A stretch of 64,000 nucleotides of DNA. It comes from Vulcanimicrobiota bacterium (GTDB lineage Bacteria > Vulcanimicrobiota > Vulcanimicrobiia > Vulcanimicrobiales > Vulcanimicrobiaceae). The stretch's first letter is position 1; each line of letters begins with the position of its first letter. The notes beneath the pieces are model-generated. The model was not told the DNA's origin. It ran no database searches and saw nothing but the letters and a program-made list of their open reading frames with translations. Positions 16,321 through 24,935 of this stretch are shown piece after piece. The stretch spans positions 225,493 to 289,492 of the forward strand of contig DAIDHQ010000030.1 in the NCBI GenBank assembly GCA_027459645.1, read 5' to 3'. A program made the position numbers and the translations under genes.

Positions 16321-16576
16321 TAGCGCCCAGCAGGGCCCTCAAGCCGCGCAAGCCGCGGCGCAGAATGCCTTCGTGGCTCAGCTCCAGCAGCGCGAAGAGA
16401 GCATCGCCGAAACCACGCACGCCGAAGGTACCAAGATTCGAACGAATCCCGACGGGAGCGGAAATTCGGGCGGCTATACGCCGCAGGAGCGGCGCCGACA
16501 GCATGCTGCCCCGGACGAATCGAGCATCGATTTTGCCGGCAGTGATGGCGAACATTTTATCGACGTCACGGCGTAG
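16253..16576 (+). CDS. Small flagellar-operon protein, function unknown
   Basis: A 107-residue, Ala/Gln-rich protein. An N-terminal segment IRPVDLQLAYLAAPQ is followed by a helical, Gln-rich stretch (22-50) and a charged C-terminus ending FIDVTA. It resembles the short proteins found after the flagellar sigma gene in Firmicutes flagellar operons (I recall a similar N-terminal LDLQ-type motif and an I-D-I/V-T ending). That resemblance is from memory and moderate. It overlaps fliA by 68 bases and is followed 10 bases later by the FliK-like gene, so it belongs to the same operon. No enzymatic motif is visible. Confidence 0.6.
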   Translation: MAIRPVDLQLAYLAAPQNAAQVNSAQQGPQAAQAAAQNAFVAQLQQREESIAETTHAEGTKIRTNPDGSGNSGGYTPQERRRQHAAPDESSIDFAGSDGEHFIDVTA

Positions 16577-16586
16577 GCGCTAAGCG

Positions 16587-18437
16587 ATGGGCAGCTTGGA
16601 CCCCCTTGCCGCCTTCGCTCTGCAGGCGGTTGCCAACGCGCAAGCATCGATCGATGAAGCGATCCTCAACCTCGGTACGCTCGTCGAAAGCATCCGCGCC
16701 CAGGTCTCGGTGGGAGAGATACTCAACGCAACGGTCCTTCCGCCTGAGAACGGCTCCGACCGTTTGCAGCTGCTCGGTCAAACCGTCTCCGCCCAACTGC
16801 CGCCCGGTATCTTTCCGGGCGAAAACGTCGCACTTCAGGTAACCGGCTTTACGCCCAACGCCGTCTTGGTGCGCAACTTGGGGACGAGCTTACCCGCACA
16901 ATCGCCCTCACCGCCGCAGCCCGCCGTACCCTCGGGACAAATGCCGCCGCCTGCTGCAGCTGCGCCGTCTGCACCCGGCGTCCAGCGCCCCGGGGCCCAG
17001 CTGCCGCCGTCCCAACCGGCTTCTACGTCGCCCGCACCGGCGCAGCCCTCGCCGGGGAGTGCCCCAGGCCGGTCTACGAGCGTGCCCGTTCCGTCGGGAA
17101 CCCAGACGCCGGCGCCCCCCTCCGTCGCGCCGCCGCGCGAAATCTTCGTGGCTGCTTCCGTTCGCGACGCCGAAGGGCTGCCGCCAGCCGCGCTGGGCGA
17201 CCAGCCCGCTCCGACCCCCGAACTGGAGGCGCGCATCGCCGCAATGCGAGCGGCTCCGCCCCTCGGCAAGCCGGCGCCGCCGGCGCCTTCGGGCGTGCCG
17301 GCGCGTGCGACGCCGAACCTGCCTCAGCGCGGCGCGCCGCCCGTCCCGCCGTTGAATCCCGGTGACGTGGCCCTGGCGGTACAACGTGCCACGATCGAAC
17401 GCAGCGCGCTCTCGCGAACGGCGATACCGAACGACGCGCTCCCGCAACCGTCGGCGTCAGCGCCCGTCGCAAGCGCCCGGCCGACCCCCGAAGCGGCGTT
17501 ACTCGCACGGCTGGGCGTTCCGGTTTCCGCGACCACGCTCGCCGCTGCGCGCATCGTCGAGAACGCCACGCAGTCGTTGACGAGTGCGTTTGAAAAACTC
17601 GATGCGATACTCGCGCGGCAGGCGCCGAACGAAACGCTCGTATCGTTGCGGTCGCTCCTCTCGTTCGTCGGCCGCCTCGACCTGCGCAATACGACCGCGC
17701 TTCCCGAACAGATCGCGGCCTACGTCTCCAACGTCGTTACCGGAGCGGAATCCAAGCTCGCGCAAATCGTTCGCGCGTGGAGCGCGTCGGCGGACCTCAA
17801 CGGCGGCACTAGTCTCCCCTTTGCGGAGCAAGCTTCGCAAACGGCGGAAGCGCCGGCGGCGCTGGCCGCGCGCGCAGCAGAACGCGGGATCGCCTTGCAG
17901 CACGACGTAAAAACCGCATTGCTCGCGCTGAGCGCGAATCCGCCCCAAGGCTCGCCGCCGCAGGTCGCCGCCGCGCTACGCGACGCGCTCTCCGCGACGA
18001 CCGCCGTGCAGTTGAACGCGCTGCAACAGCAGATGAACGAACCCAACGCCATCACGATCGCGCTGCCGGCGTATTATCACCAAAACGGCGCACCGGCGCG
18101 CCTGCGAATCGCTAAAGATGCGCCCGACGGCAAGAACCGGCTCGACGCCGATAATTTCCACATCGCTTTCGTGCTGGATACGGCATCGCTTGGAACCGTA
18201 GCGATCGATTTGCAAACGGCCGGGCGAAGCGTGAGCGTCGACGTCAAAACGGAAACGCCGCGTGCGGCCGATCGATTCCGCAGTTCGCTCGGCGATCTGC
18301 GCGGGCGGCTCGAAGATCTGCACTATCGGGTTGCGTCGATCGGCGCGGCGATCGCGCCGCGCGGCACGGGTGCGCTCGCGCCGGCGCCGGCACCAACGGC
18401 GAAACGCTCCGACTCAAACGTGGACGCCCAAGCATGA
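16587..18437 (+). CDS. Proline-rich FliK-like flagellar hook-length control protein
   Basis: A 616-residue protein. After an N-terminal domain (1-95), residues about 97-290 are a Pro/Ala/Ser-rich linker. A helical middle follows, and a C-terminal domain (about 480-600) contains ITIALPAYYHQNGAPARLRI and FVLDTASLGTVAIDLQTAG. The last pattern (a beta domain in which a strand predicts no loss through L-G-x-V/x-I) is like Flg_hook/FliK C-termini. The gene overlaps an FlhB C-terminal homologue by ATGA. In other bacteria FliK acts by contacting FlhB's C-terminal domain. A second, more ordinary FliK lies at 37705. Function as a second ruler or secretion-switch protein is inference. Confidence 0.6.
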   Translation: MGSLDPLAAFALQAVANAQASIDEAILNLGTLVESIRAQVSVGEILNATVLPPENGSDRLQLLGQTVSAQLPPGIFPGENVALQVTGFTPNAVLVRNLGTSLPAQSPSPPQPAVPSGQMPPPAAAAPSAPGVQRPGAQLPPSQPASTSPAPAQPSPGSAPGRSTSVPVPSGTQTPAPPSVAPPREIFVAASVRDAEGLPPAALGDQPAPTPELEARIAAMRAAPPLGKPAPPAPSGVPARATPNLPQRGAPPVPPLNPGDVALAVQRATIERSALSRTAIPNDALPQPSASAPVASARPTPEAALLARLGVPVSATTLAAARIVENATQSLTSAFEKLDAILARQAPNETLVSLRSLLSFVGRLDLRNTTALPEQIAAYVSNVVTGAESKLAQIVRAWSASADLNGGTSLPFAEQASQTAEAPAALAARAAERGIALQHDVKTALLALSANPPQGSPPQVAAALRDALSATTAVQLNALQQQMNEPNAITIALPAYYHQNGAPARLRIAKDAPDGKNRLDADNFHIAFVLDTASLGTVAIDLQTAGRSVSVDVKTETPRAADRFRSSLGDLRGRLEDLHYRVASIGAAIAPRGTGALAPAPAPTAKRSDSNVDAQA

Positions 18438-18736
18438 GCTTCTTCGATTTTCGTAAACGCCAGGCGAAGCGGCCCGCGGCGGCGGCGCTGCAGTACGATC
18501 CGCTCAAACCCGAACCGCCGCAGGTGCTCGCGGTGGGCCGCGGGGTAACCGCGGAAGAGATCGTGCGCATCGCACACGAACACGACGTTCCGCTCTACGA
18601 AGATGCGGGATTAGTGGAAGCGCTCGCGCGGCTCGACGTTTCGGAGTTCGTTCCGCGCGAGCTCTATGCGGTCGTCGCGCACGTGCTCGCCTATGTCTAT
18701 CGTGTCGACGCCGAAGCGAAAGGTAAGACGGGATAG
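18434..18736 (+). CDS. FlhB C-terminal-domain homologue (FhlB/YlqH-like)
   Basis: A 100-residue protein corresponding to the last part of FlhB: PPQVLAVGRGVTAEEIVRIA, then DVPLYEDAGLVEALARLDV and ELYAVVAHVLAYVYRVD. The membrane domain and the autocleavage motif N-P-T-H are absent. The full FlhB at 49670 has that motif. Such stand-alone proteins can substitute for the cleaved FlhB C-domain in other bacteria. It is translationally coupled (ATGA) to the FliK-like gene, the expected partner of this domain. Confidence 0.85.
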   Translation: MSFFDFRKRQAKRPAAAALQYDPLKPEPPQVLAVGRGVTAEEIVRIAHEHDVPLYEDAGLVEALARLDVSEFVPRELYAVVAHVLAYVYRVDAEAKGKTG

Positions 18737-18737
18737 C

Positions 18738-19244
18738 GTGGCCTGGAAACGGCAGTGGTGGTCGAAGACGATGCGCGATCAACGCGATTGGATCAAAGAA
18801 CGCCGCGACACGCAAATCGGGGGACACCTCGAGATGCACTTGAGCGGACGGCAGTATACGGTCGAGTTCGTCAACGGCCTCGCACCGGCGAGATACGCCA
18901 TCGATCGGGAACACGCGTTCAACGAAGACAACGGGCGGGTGGACGATGCGGAGTTCTCGCAGATCGTCGCCGCGCTCAAGATGGCGACGCACGACTGCTT
19001 CGGCGCCACGGTGCACGCGTACGCCCCGTCGTCTTCGGTATTCGAGATTCACTTTCGGCCGGGGATGTCGCCGTTCGGCAACGGTCGCCGCGTCTTTATC
19101 GAAGGGCGGCTTGCCGATTTGATGCAGCCCGAACTGGGCGACGGCAGCGTGGTCTTCGAATATCCCGTTCGGGTGGATGGCGCGGCGCCCCAGTGGGTTC
19201 GCATGCGCGCCGACACGATTACCGGCCTCGACCCGGTCGCTTAA
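18738..19244 (+). CDS. Hypothetical 168-residue protein in flagellar context
   Basis: A soluble protein with no signal peptide or membrane segment. The N-terminus is basic and Trp-rich (MAWKRQWWSKTMRDQRDW). The rest looks like mixed alpha/beta, with HLEMHLSGRQYTVEFVNG and VFEIHFRPGMSPFGNGRR. The start is GTG at 18738, one base after the FlhB-like stop, with AAGGTAAGACGGG upstream. ATG 18771 is an alternative. I do not recognise the family. Tight spacing makes it the last gene of the cheR-cheB/fliA-FliK-like cluster. Confidence 0.6.
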   Translation: MAWKRQWWSKTMRDQRDWIKERRDTQIGGHLEMHLSGRQYTVEFVNGLAPARYAIDREHAFNEDNGRVDDAEFSQIVAALKMATHDCFGATVHAYAPSSSVFEIHFRPGMSPFGNGRRVFIEGRLADLMQPELGDGSVVFEYPVRVDGAAPQWVRMRADTITGLDPVA

Positions 19245-19254
19245 AAAGCCGTCC

Positions 19255-19276
19255 GTATCGAACAGGAGTTCGATAC
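19255..19276. promoter_or_regulatory. LexA-like palindrome upstream of ftsY-recA-recX
   Basis: GTATCGAAC-AGGA-GTTCGATAC is a perfect 9-bp inverted repeat. Its core CGAAC-N4-GTTCG matches the Gram-positive SOS box except at the last spacer base. The arms ATCGAAC/GTTCGAT are identical to those of the imuA operator at 58350-58367. It ends 23 bases before ftsY. TTTCCCTC follows, so a terminator for the preceding operon is the alternative reading. Confidence 0.55.
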
Positions 19277-19299
19277 TTTCCCTCGGAAGGTAGAGTTCC

Positions 19300-20229
19300 G
19301 TGAGCTGGTTTCAACGGTTGCGCGCGTCCCTCGGGAAGGCCCGCGACAGCTTTACGGCAGTCCAGAACCTCGGCCGCGCCAAGGCGCCGCTGACCGAAGC
19401 GTTCTGGGACGATCTCGAAGATCTGCTGATCATGGGCGACTTCGGCGTTCCCACCACGGCCAAGATTCTCGAAGGCCTGCGCACCGTCGCCAAACAGGAA
19501 GCGTGGAAGACCACCGATCAGCCGGTGGCGCGCTTCCACAAAGACGTCGAACGTTTCCTGACGCTCCCCGGCGGCGAATTGCACCTCACCGGAACTCCCG
19601 CGGTGGTGCTCGTCGTGGGCGTCAACGGCAGCGGCAAGACCACGACGATCGGCAAGTTGGCGGCGCGGCTTCACGACGAGGGAAAACGCGTGCTGCTCGT
19701 TGCCGGCGATACGTTCCGCGCCGCCGCGACGGAGCAGTTATCGATTTGGGCGGATCGCAGCAAGAGCGAAATCGTCCGCGGTAACGAAGGCGCCGACCCG
19801 GCGTCGGTCGTGTTCGACGGGGTTGCGGCGGGTAAGGCGCGCAACGTCGACGTGATCTTAATCGATACCGCCGGACGGTTGCAGACCAAAGCCAACCTGA
19901 TGGAAGAACTCAAGAAAATTCGCCGCGTGATCGAACGCGAGCTCGGGCGCGCACCCGATGAAACGCTGCTCGTCGTCGACGGAACGACCGGGCAAAACGC
20001 GATCTCTCAAGCAAAGCTCTTTCACGAGGCGACGCAGCTCACGGGCGTGGTCGTCACCAAGCTCGACTCGACGGCGAAAGGTGGCGTACTCGTCGCAATC
20101 GTCGACGAACTCGAGATTCCGATCAAGTTCATCGGCCTCGGCGAGACCGTCGATGCGCTGCGGCCCTTCCATCCCGCCGAGTTCACGGCCGCGTTGTTCG
20201 AAGACGCCCCGGACTCCCTTTCCGTGTGA
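19300..20229 (+). CDS. ftsY: Signal recognition particle receptor FtsY
   Basis: A 309-residue protein, the SRP receptor GTPase that docks ribosome-SRP complexes at the membrane. It has a short N domain (1-95) without the acidic A domain of E. coli. G1 is [13 protein letters not shown] (107-119), followed by [18 protein letters not shown] and [10 protein letters not shown]. The start is GTG. It is unusually placed 5' of recA, with 103 bases to the preferred recA start. The LexA-like palindrome lies just upstream. Confidence 0.97.
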   Translation: MSWFQRLRASLGKARDSFTAVQNLGRAKAPLTEAFWDDLEDLLIMGDFGVPTTAKILEGLRTVAKQEAWKTTDQPVARFHKDVERFLTLPGGELHLTGTPAVVLVVGVNGSGKTTTIGKLAARLHDEGKRVLLVAGDTFRAAATEQLSIWADRSKSEIVRGNEGADPASVVFDGVAAGKARNVDVILIDTAGRLQTKANLMEELKKIRRVIERELGRAPDETLLVVDGTTGQNAISQAKLFHEATQLTGVVVTKLDSTAKGGVLVAIVDELEIPIKFIGLGETVDALRPFHPAEFTAALFEDAPDSLSV

Positions 20230-20241
20230 CCCTCTTCCAGA

Positions 20242-20259
20242 ATGCCAACCATGTGGCAT
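20242..20259. promoter_or_regulatory. Palindrome in possible recA promoter
   Basis: ATGCCA-N6-TGGCAT is perfect. It lies between a weak -35 (TTCCAG, 20235-20240) and TATAGC (20259-20264), an arrangement suited to a repressor. It does not resemble the GAAC-N4-GTTC boxes elsewhere in the window. Confidence 0.35.
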
Positions 20260-20332
20260 ATAGCGATGATGTACTAACCGCGTGAACGTGATAGCAGAAA
20301 CAGCAAAACGAGTGAAGCGAGAGGATAAAACG

Positions 20333-21382
20333 ATGGCAGCGCAAGACGAACGTCAAGTCGCCCTGAGCAACGCCCTAGCCCAGATCGAGCGCCAGTTCGG
20401 CAAAGGCTCGATCATGAAGATGGGCGACTTCCAGGAACGCATGGCGTTTGAAGTCGTCCCGAGCGGATCGATCGCACTCGATCTTGCGCTCGGCGTGGGC
20501 GGTTTCCCGCGCGGACGCATCGTCGAGATCTACGGCCCGGAATCGAGCGGTAAGACGACGCTTGCACTGCACGCGATCGCCGAAGCGCAAAAGGGCGGCG
20601 GCACGGCGGCATTCATCGACGTAGAACACGCGCTCGATCCGAATTACGCGGCGGCGCTCGGCGTGGATCTCGACAACCTGCTGGTCTCGCAACCAGATAC
20701 CGGCGAACAAGCGCTCGAGATCGCGGAAATGCTCACGCGCAGTAACGCCGTCGACGTCATCGTCATCGACTCGGTCGCAGCGCTCGTAACTAAGGCCGAA
20801 CTCGAAGGTGACATGGGCGACGCGCACGTCGGTTTGCAGGCGCGCTTGATGTCGCAGGCGTTGCGTAAACTCACCGCCGCGATCTCGCGGAGCAAAGCCG
20901 TGATGATCTTCATCAACCAGCTGCGCGAAAAAGTCGGCGTGATGTTCGGCAACCCCGAAACGACCTCCGGCGGACGGGCCCTGAAGTTTTACGCCTCGGT
21001 GCGGCTCGACGTGCGCAAACTGGAGCAGATCAAGATCGGGCAAGACGTCGTCGGATCTCGCACGCGCGTCAAAGTCGTGAAAAATAAGGTCGCGCCGCCG
21101 TTCCGTCAAGCGGAGTTCGATATCACCTACGGGCACGGCATTTCGAAGATGGGCTCGATCCTCGACGTCGCGCTGGAACAGAATATCGTCGGTAAGAGCG
21201 GATCGTGGTATACCTACGGCGATCAGCGCATCGGTCAAGGCCGCGAGAACGCGAAGGCGTTCCTCGAAGAACACGGCGACGTCGCGGGTGAGATCGAAAC
21301 GAAGATCCGCGAAGCGTTGGCAAAAACCGTTTCGAAGAACGGTCACGCCGCAACGCCCGTTGCTGCCGCTTCCGAAGAGTAA
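20333..21382 (+). CDS. recA: Recombinase RecA
   Basis: A 349-residue protein from the preferred ATG at 20333, which has AGAGGATAAAACG ahead of it. A GTG at 20282 would add 17 residues not typical of RecA. Walker A is GPESSGKTT (68-76). [29 protein letters not shown] and [19 protein letters not shown] are all present. It performs strand exchange and, as a filament on ssDNA, stimulates LexA cleavage. recX follows after 3 bases. Upstream control could come from the palindrome at 20242 and from the box before ftsY. Confidence 0.98.
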   Translation: MAAQDERQVALSNALAQIERQFGKGSIMKMGDFQERMAFEVVPSGSIALDLALGVGGFPRGRIVEIYGPESSGKTTLALHAIAEAQKGGGTAAFIDVEHALDPNYAAALGVDLDNLLVSQPDTGEQALEIAEMLTRSNAVDVIVIDSVAALVTKAELEGDMGDAHVGLQARLMSQALRKLTAAISRSKAVMIFINQLREKVGVMFGNPETTSGGRALKFYASVRLDVRKLEQIKIGQDVVGSRTRVKVVKNKVAPPFRQAEFDITYGHGISKMGSILDVALEQNIVGKSGSWYTYGDQRIGQGRENAKAFLEEHGDVAGEIETKIREALAKTVSKNGHAATPVAAASEE

Positions 21383-21385
21383 CGC

Positions 21386-21868
21386 ATGGCGTCGGCCTAT
21401 GCGGCGGCGCTCGGCATGCTCGCGCGTCAGCGGCTGACGGAAGCGCAGCTCTGGCAGCGTTTGGCCAGAAAAGGCTACGACGACGACACCGTTGCCGGTG
21501 TCGTCGCTCGTTGTCGTGAGGAGCGTTTCCTGGACGATCGCCTCTTCGCACAGTTGTACGTCGAGCGCAAGCGTAAAGCCGTCGGCGACACGCGTTTGGT
21601 AGGAGAGCTCGTCCGCAAAGGCATCGATCGCGACGCGGCGCACGATGCGGTCCGCGCCCTTGAAGACGACGAACGCGCCCGCTGCTCGCGCGCGCTCGAA
21701 TCGATCCTTGCGAAAAAACCCGAAACGTCCTATCCGATGGCTGCACGACGGCTGGAGCGTCTCGGCTTCCCGGCTTCAACCATCTATCGTGCGTTGCGCG
21801 AACGCGCCTCAGTCGTCGGCTTCGGCCTCGGCGTTTTCGGGAGCGACCTGCGCGTAGTTGAGGATTGA
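21386..21868 (+). CDS. recX: Regulatory protein RecX
   Basis: A 160-residue protein made of three-helix repeats. Family-like features are [31 protein letters not shown] and [15 protein letters not shown]. RecX binds RecA filaments and limits RecA activity. It starts 3 bases after recA and is surely co-transcribed. The last 60 bases overlap the 3' end of the convergent FNT gene, so its C-terminal tail (from about residue 141) may be poorly constrained. Confidence 0.92.
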   Translation: MASAYAAALGMLARQRLTEAQLWQRLARKGYDDDTVAGVVARCREERFLDDRLFAQLYVERKRKAVGDTRLVGELVRKGIDRDAAHDAVRALEDDERARCSRALESILAKKPETSYPMAARRLERLGFPASTIYRALRERASVVGFGLGVFGSDLRVVED

Positions 21869-22690
21869 AACCAGGAGCACGCCGCCCAAAGAGTTGCCGA
21901 TAAAGACCGGCAGCAGAAAATCTCGCAGGTAGTGTATCCACGACGCCGAGCCGTGCACGACCGCGTAGAGGCCTTCGACCGATCCGGCGATGATGTGCGA
22001 GAGTCCGGCAGCACCGACGACGTACGTAATGATCAAGACGACCCAAAGGCGCGAATGTGCGGCTGCCGGCAAGAGCCACACCATGAGCGCGATTAGCCAG
22101 CCCGCAAAAATGCCTTTGACCAACGTCGCATTAAAACCGTACGAGAGCGTCTGCATACCGATGTGCAGGAACGCGCGCTTTACGTCGGGTTCGAACGCAC
22201 CACTGCGATCGACGAAAAAAGCAAAGAAGAGCGCACCCAATAGATTGGTCGCAAGCACGATCGACCACAAACGCACCACGTTGCCGAACGTGTGCCATTT
22301 ATCTTTACTGTCGAGGAGCGGGATGATCGCCGTAACGGTGTTCTCGGTGAAGAGCTGTTGACGGCCGGCGACGACGATCATGAACCCGAGGGTATATCCC
22401 GCGTTCTCGACGATCGGCCGCCATGGCGCGGCAGGCAACGCGGCGTGCAGCATCCCGGTGGCGACGAGCGAAAATCCCATCGACAGGCCGGCTGCGAGCC
22501 CCGAAAAGGCGAGCGCGGCATTGGGACGTTCGAGTTCTTGTTGCCCTTCGCGACGCACCGTTTCAAAAACGACGGCAGCGCGCGGGCTGGCGCGGCGTTC
22601 GGCTTCTTCGACTTCGCGTTCGGATAATTGCTTCGTCGTCTCGCCTTGCGCCGAATCCGGCGGGCGGACGATTAGTCGCTCATCATTCAC
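21809..22690 (-). CDS. Formate/nitrite transporter (FNT) family channel, YfdC-like
   Basis: A 293-residue protein. It has a charged N-terminal extension (1-55) and then six hydrophobic segments. [14 protein letters not shown] (about 113-126) is the FNT family signature region, and [12 protein letters not shown] is in segment 3. FNT proteins are pentameric channels for small anions such as formate and nitrite. The long cytoplasmic N-terminus and sequence are closest in feel to YfdC, whose substrate is unsettled. The start is GTG. It is divergent from the response regulator (79 bases between) and convergent, overlapping, with recX. Confidence 0.85.
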   Translation of the reverse strand: MNDERLIVRPPDSAQGETTKQLSEREVEEAERRASPRAAVVFETVRREGQQELERPNAALAFSGLAAGLSMGFSLVATGMLHAALPAAPWRPIVENAGYTLGFMIVVAGRQQLFTENTVTAIIPLLDSKDKWHTFGNVVRLWSIVLATNLLGALFFAFFVDRSGAFEPDVKRAFLHIGMQTLSYGFNATLVKGIFAGWLIALMVWLLPAAAHSRLWVVLIITYVVGAAGLSHIIAGSVEGLYAVVHGSASWIHYLRDFLLPVFIGNSLGGVLLVSILNYAQVAPENAEAEADD

Positions 22691-22769
22691 TGACGGTTCG
22701 TACCCCGCGCGGGTCCGCGCCTATCAAGCCTATGTCGCCGGCGGCGCGGCTGCGGGCACTCCCGCGGAT

Positions 22770-23459
22770 ATGGCTTCACCCACGGTCGTCGTCGCCGAAG
22801 ACGATTCCGCGATCCGCGAACTGCTCACGCATCACCTCTCCCGTGAAGGGTATACCGTCATCGCCGCCTCCGACGGGCACAGCGCACTGCGCTATGCGCG
22901 CCGCGCTGCGGATCTGCTGATTTTGGACATTGGGCTTCCGGGGATCGACGGATTCGACGTGGCGCGTTCGCTTCAGCGCGATCGCCGCGGCGTGCCGATC
23001 CTGATGCTAACCGCGCGCGCCGACGAGATCGACCGGGTCGTCGGGTTTGAAGTGGGTGCGGACGACTACGTGTGTAAGCCGTTCTCGCCACGCGAGGTGA
23101 TGAGCCGCGTTCGCGCGATCCTGAGGCGGACGGGCCGCGCAATTGAAGCGCCGCCGACGCTCTTGAGTTTCGGGCGGCTCGAGATCGACGAACGCGCGCG
23201 CGAAGCGCGCGTCGACGGCAACGATCTCTGCCTGAAACCCCGCGAGTTCTCGTTGTTGCTCGAACTGGCATCGAATGCGGGCATCGCACTCTCACGCGAG
23301 CGTTTGCTCGAACGCGTCTGGGGTTACGACTTTAACGGCGACGCACGAACCGTCGACGTGCACATCCATCGCTTGCGTTTGCGAATCGAAGAGGACGGCA
23401 CGCTACCCCACTTCGTGCAGACGATCCATGGGTTCGGTTATAAATTCGTGAGGTCGTAA
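22770..23459 (+). CDS. OmpR/PhoB-family response regulator
   Basis: A 229-residue protein. The receiver has acidic E10-D11-D12, phospho-acceptor D53 (LLILDIGLPG), T/A residues in MLTARAD, and K in VCKPFSP. The C-terminal winged helix (about 130-228) ends with TVDVHIHRLRLRIE and IHGFGYKFV. The ATG at 22770 is chosen because the upstream reading is non-coding and overlaps the divergent gene. Its TAA overlaps the ATG of the histidine kinase by one base, so this is a cognate pair. The regulon is unknown. The FNT gene next door is one possible target (inference). Confidence 0.96.
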   Translation: MASPTVVVAEDDSAIRELLTHHLSREGYTVIAASDGHSALRYARRAADLLILDIGLPGIDGFDVARSLQRDRRGVPILMLTARADEIDRVVGFEVGADDYVCKPFSPREVMSRVRAILRRTGRAIEAPPTLLSFGRLEIDERAREARVDGNDLCLKPREFSLLLELASNAGIALSRERLLERVWGYDFNGDARTVDVHIHRLRLRIEEDGTLPHFVQTIHGFGYKFVRS

Positions 23460-24598
23460 TGCCTCGCCGGTTGCTCCGCGGAAGCGAATTTACCGCGCGG
23501 TTGTCGGCGGCTCTCACGCGGGTCGGCGGCGCGGTCCCTTTGTTATTATTCCGCTTGCCGGAGTTCGCGGAGCGGGCGTGGAGCGACGGAAAGAATACCG
23601 CGCGAAAGCTGGAGCGCGCGACCGCACGCGTCTTTACGGCGACGGCCGCACGCGTCGTTCGAGAACCGGATCTGCTCGCGCACGATCCCGGCAGCGATTG
23701 GTTTTGCGTCGCCATGCTCGCTCCGGCTCGCGCGGACTCCGCCTTTGCCTCGCTCGATGCACGCGCCGCGCTCGAAAGGATTTCGGCGACCATGGCGCTT
23801 GAGACCGGACGGCGGTTCGAGTCGGGATGGTGGTGCGTCGAGAAACCGTTGACGGTGCGCGAGTTTGCGGACGTGCGAACGCGTGCTCTAGAACGCGGTG
23901 CGCGCGAGCGCGAGCGTTACGAGTTTCTTGCGACGGTGGGCCACGAACTGCGCACGCCGTTGACGTCCATCCGCGGGTATCTCGAAACGCTGCTCGACGA
24001 TCGCGTCGACGCGCAGACCTCTCGACGCTTCCTTGAGACGGCGCGGCGGGAAGCGTTGCGCCTAACACGGCTGGTCGACGGCATCTTGGATTTCTCGCTG
24101 CTCGATCTGCACGCTCCCCAGCGCCGTAGCGAGTGCGATGCGCTCGACGTGGCGCGCGCGGCCGTTGAAGCGCTGTTGCCCATCGCGGCCGATGCGGGCG
24201 TCGTGCTCGAAGGACCTGAGGGCGACGCGATGTTCGCACGCATCGACCCCGATGCGTGCATGCACGCACTGCTCAACGTCGCGGAAAATGCGATCAAGTA
24301 TGCCAGCCGTCCCGGCCGCGTGCGCGTGTCGCTAAGACGCGTGGATCCGTATCTTACGATTGCCGTCGACGACGACGGTCCCGGCGTCGCGCCCGGTGAC
24401 CGGGAGCGCATTTTTTCCTACGGCGACCGGGGCAGCGCTCCGCCCAACTTGCGCGGCCGAGGCGTCGGCCTGGCGATCGTGAGGACGATCGTCGAGCGGG
24501 CGGGCGGAGCCGTTCGCGTCGATGCCTCCGTTTTCGGGGGCGCGCGTTTCTCGATCGATGTGCTTGCGACAGAGGCAGAAACGGCGTCCGTGTCGTAG
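23459..24598 (+). CDS. Soluble sensor histidine kinase with degenerate GGDEF-like N-domain
   Basis: A 379-residue protein without membrane segments. HisKA has H162 (VGHELRTPLTS). The ATPase has the N-box NVAENAIKYA, G1 DDDGPGV and G2 GRGVGLAIV. Residues about 24-130 (VPLLLFRLPEF, then a long helix, then DWFCVAMLAP and GWWCVE) have the strand-helix pattern of a GGDEF domain with no GG[D/E]EF motif. That is a by-eye structural guess. It phosphorylates the overlapping regulator. Sensing must be cytoplasmic. Confidence 0.9.
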   Translation: MPRRLLRGSEFTARLSAALTRVGGAVPLLLFRLPEFAERAWSDGKNTARKLERATARVFTATAARVVREPDLLAHDPGSDWFCVAMLAPARADSAFASLDARAALERISATMALETGRRFESGWWCVEKPLTVREFADVRTRALERGARERERYEFLATVGHELRTPLTSIRGYLETLLDDRVDAQTSRRFLETARREALRLTRLVDGILDFSLLDLHAPQRRSECDALDVARAAVEALLPIAADAGVVLEGPEGDAMFARIDPDACMHALLNVAENAIKYASRPGRVRVSLRRVDPYLTIAVDDDGPGVAPGDRERIFSYGDRGSAPPNLRGRGVGLAIVRTIVERAGGAVRVDASVFGGARFSIDVLATEAETASVS

Positions 24599-24608
24599 GT
24601 AACAGCCC

Positions 24609-24935
24609 GTGGCTATGTCACGGGTTTCCTTTGCACACGAGAGCGAAGCATCGCTCGCACGGCTCTTCGATTTTTATCACATTGCCTGGGAATACGAACC
24701 TCGGTCGTTTCCCATCGAATGGAACGGCGACGGTAAACCTGTCGCCTTTTTTACGCCCGATTTTTATCTCCCCGATTACGACGTGTATATCGAACTCACC
24801 GTGGCAAAGCCCGCGCTCAATACCCGCAAGAACCGCAAGGTGCGGCTGTTGCGCGAACATCATCCCGGCGTTCGCATCAAACTGTTCACGCGGCGCGACG
24901 TGGAACGCGTGTTCGGGCGGTTGCGAGCGGCATGA
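24609..24935 (+). CDS. Small PD-(D/E)XK-nuclease-like protein
   Basis: A 108-residue protein. FFTPDFYLPDYDVYIELT (about 46-63), then a Lys/Arg-rich helix (ALNTRKNRKVRLLREHHP) and IKLFTRRDVERVF, give the order D...E-x-T/K...K plus strand. This is seen in small PD-(D/E)XK or very-short-patch-repair-like folds. D50 and E61 would be metal ligands. The usual lysine of E-x-K is replaced by threonine (E-L-T), so activity is uncertain. GTG 24609 or ATG 24615 may be the start. It overlaps hpt by 4 bases (ATGA), implying a linked function or simple co-expression. Confidence 0.55.
   Translation: MAMSRVSFAHESEASLARLFDFYHIAWEYEPRSFPIEWNGDGKPVAFFTPDFYLPDYDVYIELTVAKPALNTRKNRKVRLLREHHPGVRIKLFTRRDVERVFGRLRAA

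Noticed and set aside
20282..20332. Upstream GTG start for recA
   Set aside because: ATG 20333 has the better ribosome binding site and gives the family-typical N-terminus.
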